NCBI GenBank assembly: GCA_035293845.1
Contig: DATGMB010000032.1
Location: 1-18,375 of the forward strand
DNA length: 18,375 bases
Source of the DNA: DATGMB01 sp035293845
GTDB lineage: Bacteria > Acidobacteriota > Terriglobia > Bryobacterales > Bryobacteraceae
Direction of reading: 5' to 3'
The position numbers and the translations under genes were made by a program. Of this stretch, positions 15,102-18,375 are shown in pieces. The notes beneath the pieces were generated by a model. That model was not told the origin of the DNA. It ran no database searches and saw only the letters and a program-made list of their open reading frames with translations. How positions within the stretch are numbered: position 1 is the stretch's first letter; each line of letters begins with the position of its first letter.

Positions 15102-16412
15102 GTGAACGCCATCGAGTTCCAGGGTGTCTCGAAAAGCTATGCCATCTACGAACAGCCGGGCGACCGCCTGAAGGAATTGCTCACGTGGAACCGCGTGTGC
15201 GCGCACCGCGATTTCTGGGCGCTGCGCGACGTGAGCTTCACGGTGGAGCGCGGCGAGACGTTCTGCATCGTGGGGGAGAACGGGTCGGGGAAAAGCACGC
15301 TGCTGCAGATCGTGGCGGGCATTCTGCAACCGACGGCGGGCCGGGCGGCGGTCAACGGGCGGGTCTCCGCGCTGCTCGAGCTCGGGGCCGGGTTCAATCC
15401 GGAATTCAGCGGGCGCGATAACGTCTACCTCAACGGCTCCATCCTGGGGCTCTCGAAGCGGCAGATCGACGAACGCTTCGACGAGATCGCGTCGTTCGCC
15501 GAGATCGGCGATTTTCTCGACCAGCCGGTGAAGACGTATTCGAGCGGCATGGTGGTGCGGCTGGCGTTCGCGGTGGCGATCAACGTGGAGCCGGAGGTGC
15601 TGCTCGTGGATGAGGCGCTGGCGGTCGGGGATATCTATTTCCGGCAGCGCTGCATGCGCAAGGTCCACGAGCTGCGGGCGCGCGGCGTGACCATTCTGTT
15701 CGTCTCGCACGCGGTCAGCGACGTGAAGGCGCTGGGCGACCGCGTGCTTTGGCTCGACCACGGGCGCGTGCGCGAACTCGGCGAGCCGGACCGCGTGATC
15801 GCCAGATACCTGGCAGCGATGACGGAGAAGGACTCGGCGTACCAGCACCACGAAGCGGCGGCGCGGCCGGCCGTTCGCGCGGCGGGACCGGCGCTCGCGC
15901 CGGAGGTGGTGGAGACGATTCCGAACATCGACCACCGCTACGGCGACGGGCGGGCGGAGATCCTGGGCATCGCGGTGCTCGATGAGCGCGGCGCGCCGCT
16001 CGGGGCGCTCGAACCGGGCCGGAGCATCGTGGTGCGGATCAGCGCGCGGGCCAAGGCCGACGTGCCCATGCCGATGGTCGGCTTCATGCTGCGCAACCAG
16101 TTGGGCATCGATTTTTCGGGCACCAACACGGCGGCGGAGGGCTGCGAGATGGCGCCGCTGCACGCGGGCGACGTGGTGACGGTGGATTTCCACGTGGATC
16201 TGCCGGAGCTGTACCCGGCGTCGTTTTCCTTTTCGCCGGCGATCGCCGATGGGACGCTCGCGGGCTACACGATGTGCGACTGGATCGATAACGCGGTGGC
16301 GCTGCAGATGACGCGGGGCGAGCGCGAGATCTACGGGTATCTGCGCCTGCCGTGCCGCGTAAAGGTGAATGCGCGGCTGGCGCACGGCGTTCTGGAGCAG
16401 CACGTTGGCTGA
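15102..16412 (+). CDS. Wzt-like ABC transporter ATPase with C-terminal carbohydrate-binding domain
   Basis: ATPase subunit of an ABC exporter for a lipid-linked surface polysaccharide, acting at the inner-membrane face; 436 aa. It starts at GTG 15102 after a weak GGGTGG. The nucleotide-binding domain has Walker A GENGSGKST (residues 58-66), ELGAGFNPEFSGRDNVYLNG typical of the Wzt/TagH branch (93-112), signature YSSGM (146-150), Walker B VLLVDE (166-171) and His203 of the switch loop. After a linker, residues about 255-430 match a Wzt C-terminal domain (beta sandwich), which in E. coli O8/O9a binds the modified chain end before export. The partner permease (Wzm) is not in the window; the upstream gene runs the other way, so it must be downstream or elsewhere. 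The stop overlaps the next gene by eight bases. Confidence 0.92.
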   Translation: MNAIEFQGVSKSYAIYEQPGDRLKELLTWNRVCAHRDFWALRDVSFTVERGETFCIVGENGSGKSTLLQIVAGILQPTAGRAAVNGRVSALLELGAGFNPEFSGRDNVYLNGSILGLSKRQIDERFDEIASFAEIGDFLDQPVKTYSSGMVVRLAFAVAINVEPEVLLVDEALAVGDIYFRQRCMRKVHELRARGVTILFVSHAVSDVKALGDRVLWLDHGRVRELGEPDRVIARYLAAMTEKDSAYQHHEAAARPAVRAAGPALAPEVVETIPNIDHRYGDGRAEILGIAVLDERGAPLGALEPGRSIVVRISARAKADVPMPMVGFMLRNQLGIDFSGTNTAAEGCEMAPLHAGDVVTVDFHVDLPELYPASFSFSPAIADGTLAGYTMCDWIDNAVALQMTRGEREIYGYLRLPCRVKVNARLAHGVLEQHVG

Positions 16413-17643
16413 ATTCACGGGCGAGCGGGTGATTCCGGGTGAGGTCGATATCGATCTGCTCAACGAGCACCTGGCACGCTACACGTTCGCGGCCCGGCTG
16501 GCGCGGGGAAAACGGGTGCTGGACGCGGGCTGCGGCGCGGGGTACGGCGCAGCCGAGCTGGCCCACGCGGCGCTGAGCGTGACCGGGTTCGACCGCGCGG
16601 CCGATGCGGTCGATTTCGCGCGTGCGCATTACCGGCTGCCGAATCTGTGGTTCGAGCAGGCTTCCTGCGAGGCGCTGCCGCACGCGGATGGACGCTTCGA
16701 CCTGGTGGTGGCGTTCGAGGTCATCGAGCACCTCGAACATTGGCGCGAATTCCTGCTGGAAGCGCGCCGCGTGATGGCGCCCAACGGGCAGTTCATCGTC
16801 TCCACGCCGAACAAGCTGTATTACAACGAATCGCGCGGCGGGCAGGGGGCGAACCCCTTTCACGTGCACGAATTCGAATTCGAGGAATTCCGCGAGGCGC
16901 TGCGGGCCGTCTTCCCGCACGTGAGCCTGTTTCTCGAAAATCACGTGGAGGGCGTCACATTCCAGCCGGCCCCGGACAGCACGCCGCCGGGCAACACCGT
17001 GGAGGTGCGGGTGGATGCGGGCGACGCGGCGCCGGCGGAATCGCATTTCTTCCTCGCGGTCTGCGCGCACCGGCCGCAGATCGGCAATCCGACGTTTGTG
17101 TATGTGCCGCGCGCGGCCAACGTGTTGCGCGAGCGGGAGCGGCACATCGCGCTGCTCGAAGGCGAACTGGCGAAAAAGGACGCGTGGCTCGCCCAGGCGC
17201 TGGCCGAGCACGAGGAATTGACCGCGAAATTCCGCGCCCTCCAGCAGGAACTCGAGCGCAGCAACCAATGGGCGGAAGAGCTGAACCGCGAGATCGCCGG
17301 GCGGCGGGCGCGCATCGTCGAGCTGCAGGAGGAACTGGCGCGGGAACAGGAAAGCGCGCGGCGCAAGATCGCGGAGCTCGAAGAGGACATCCGCGCCAAA
17401 ACGCAATGGGCGCGCGACGTGGAAGCGGCGCTCACGGCCGAGGTCAGGAAACAGACGGCCGACCTGGTGGCCGCGGTCGAGGCGTTGCACCGCACGGAGA
17501 AGGAACTGGACGAGCGCACAGCGTGGGCGCTCGCGCTGCAGAAGGAGGGCGAGATGCTGGCGCAGCAGCTCGCGGTGGTGCGCGCGTCGCGCTGGGTGAG
17601 GCTGGGAAGGCGGGTCGGGCTGGGGCCCGCCCTGCCGGAGTGA
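16405..17643 (+). CDS. SAM-dependent methyltransferase with long C-terminal coiled coil
   Basis: 412 aa if translation starts at TTG 16405, which has GGAG at 16394-16397 seven bases upstream and begins MAEFTGERVIPG. An ATG at 16369 in the same frame has no comparable signal and would overlap the ATPase gene by 44 bases. The class I methyltransferase domain (about 25-220) has motif I VLDAGCGAG (38-46), Asp63 in TGFDRA for the ribose of S-adenosylmethionine, FDLVVAFEVIEHL (98-110) and FIVSTPNK. Residues about 238-393 are a continuous Glu/Arg/Ala/Leu-rich heptad region, a predicted coiled coil of about 155 residues, with Trp at 261, 289, 335 and 374. The tail SRWVRLGRRVGLGPALP is basic and amphipathic and may touch the membrane. 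Placement right after a Wzt-like ATPase suggests a role in modifying the polysaccharide chain end. No kinase domain is visible. One base separates it from the next gene. Confidence 0.87.
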   Translation: MAEFTGERVIPGEVDIDLLNEHLARYTFAARLARGKRVLDAGCGAGYGAAELAHAALSVTGFDRAADAVDFARAHYRLPNLWFEQASCEALPHADGRFDLVVAFEVIEHLEHWREFLLEARRVMAPNGQFIVSTPNKLYYNESRGGQGANPFHVHEFEFEEFREALRAVFPHVSLFLENHVEGVTFQPAPDSTPPGNTVEVRVDAGDAAPAESHFFLAVCAHRPQIGNPTFVYVPRAANVLRERERHIALLEGELAKKDAWLAQALAEHEELTAKFRALQQELERSNQWAEELNREIAGRRARIVELQEELAREQESARRKIAELEEDIRAKTQWARDVEAALTAEVRKQTADLVAAVEALHRTEKELDERTAWALALQKEGEMLAQQLAVVRASRWVRLGRRVGLGPALPE

Positions 17644-17644
17644 C

Positions 17645-18375
17645 ATGGCGCTGCTGAAACGGGTCCTGCGGGCGCTGCCGCTGCTGGTGTTGTCGCCGGT
17701 GGTGCTGGCGCTGACCGCCGTGGTGCTGGCGCTCACGGATATCGCGTGGAAGCTGTTCGGGCGCGCTGGCGCTCGTCCCGAACCGCGCGCCGGAGATCCG
17801 GAACGGACCAGTGGGCCCGCGCCCCGGAACGCCTCCGTCGTCATCCCCAACTGGAACGGCAAGGATCTGCTGGCGAGATATCTGCCCTCGGTGGTCGAAG
17901 CCATGGGCGGGAACGAGATCATCGTGGTCGACAACGGCTCCACCGATGGCAGCGCGGAGTTCGTGCGGCGCGAGTTTCCGCAGGTGCGGGTGCTGGCGCT
18001 CGAAAAGAACCTGGGCTTCGGCGGCGGATCGAACGCGGGGTTCCGCGCGGCCACGAACGATATCGTGGTGCTGCTGAACAGCGATATGCGGGTGGCGCCG
18101 GATTTTCTCGCGCCGCTCCTCGAAGGCTTCCGCGATGCGGACGTGTTCGCCGTCTCCTGCCAGATCTTCTTCAGCGATCCGAACAAGCTTCGCGAAGAAA
18201 CGGGCCTCACGCAGGCGTGGTGGCAGGACGGCGGATTGCGCGTCCGCCACCGGATCGACTCCGAAATTCGCGACCTCTACCCCTGCTTCTACGGCGGAGG
18301 CGGTTCCTGCGCGTTCGACCGCAACAAGTTCCTCGAGCTCGGCGGCTTCGACCACATTCTCGCGCCGTTTTATCT
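17645..18375 (+). CDS. Family 2 glycosyltransferase, membrane-anchored, truncated by window end
   Basis: Open reading frame from ATG 17645 with CGGAG at 17636-17640; 243 codons are visible and the 3' end lies outside the window. Residues about 11-37 are strongly hydrophobic (PLLVLSPVVLALTAVVLAL), a likely membrane anchor. The GT-A domain starts near 63: SVVIPNWNGKDLL, IIVVDNGSTDGS (Asp96), KNLGFGGGSNAGF and VVLLNSDMRVAPDFL, with N-S-D at 145-147 in the place of the DxD metal site, as in many rhamnosyltransferase-like members. GGGGSCAFDR precedes the acceptor-side segment ELGGFD. It transfers a sugar from a nucleotide donor, probably to a lipid-linked glycan, given the adjacent ABC ATPase and methyltransferase. 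The one-base gap indicates the same transcript. Donor and acceptor cannot be told. Confidence 0.88.
   Translation, partial: MALLKRVLRALPLLVLSPVVLALTAVVLALTDIAWKLFGRAGARPEPRAGDPERTSGPAPRNASVVIPNWNGKDLLARYLPSVVEAMGGNEIIVVDNGSTDGSAEFVRREFPQVRVLALEKNLGFGGGSNAGFRAATNDIVVLLNSDMRVAPDFLAPLLEGFRDADVFAVSCQIFFSDPNKLREETGLTQAWWQDGGLRVRHRIDSEIRDLYPCFYGGGGSCAFDRNKFLELGGFDHILAPFY

Noticed and set aside
16084..18210. 708-codon minus-strand open frame across the polysaccharide cluster
   Set aside because: It runs opposite three genes with clear family motifs; its translation is low-complexity Ser/Arg/Pro and then Val/Asp/His-rich, with no recognisable domain.

Overview
The window looks like chromosomal DNA from an Acidobacteriota member of the Solibacter/Bryobacter group. 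The strongest evidence is the large FG-GAP repeat protein on the minus strand, whose C-terminus matches the domain family first described in Solibacter usitatus (TIGR03437). High GC content, many ATGA stop/start overlaps and a recurrent palindromic repeat of the GCAGATGAACGC type fit the same group. This assignment is inference from recognised families, not from a database search. I see no phage, transposase, CRISPR, tRNA or rRNA.

Layout. (1) 132-6723, plus strand: a tripartite RND efflux operon in the order inner-membrane permease, periplasmic adaptor, TolC-type outer-membrane channel. Both junctions are ATGA overlaps. The 5' end of the channel gene runs through a palindromic repeat that now encodes the start of its signal peptide. 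(2) 6724-6952: a leader containing two terminator-like hairpins whose arms can also pair with each other, a possible transcription attenuator. It precedes an unrecognised 211-aa protein with an HTH-like segment. (3) 7664-8299, minus strand: a small secreted lytic transglycosylase, convergent with that gene. (4) 8568-11120, plus strand: a GT35 alpha-glucan phosphorylase, divergent from the transglycosylase. (5) 11121-11404: a gap with possible RNA structure, followed by a 165-aa cysteine-rich zinc-ribbon-like protein. (6) 11911-15021, minus strand: the FG-GAP/VCBS repeat protein with TIGR03437 C-terminus, probably exported. (7) 15102-18375, plus strand: the start of a surface-polysaccharide cluster, consisting of a Wzt-like ABC ATPase with a C-terminal carbohydrate-binding domain, a methyltransferase with a long coiled coil, and a truncated family 2 glycosyltransferase.

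How the genes may work together. The first three genes form one drug or metabolite pump. The last three resemble the ABC-exported, end-capped O-antigen pathway known from E. coli O8/O9a: there WbdD caps the chain end, its coiled coil sets chain length, and the Wzt C-terminal domain recognises the cap. Here the methyltransferase and coiled coil are present in one protein, but no kinase domain is visible. That module and the attenuator-like leader are the two observations I consider most worth testing. No wholly new system is proven by the sequence alone.
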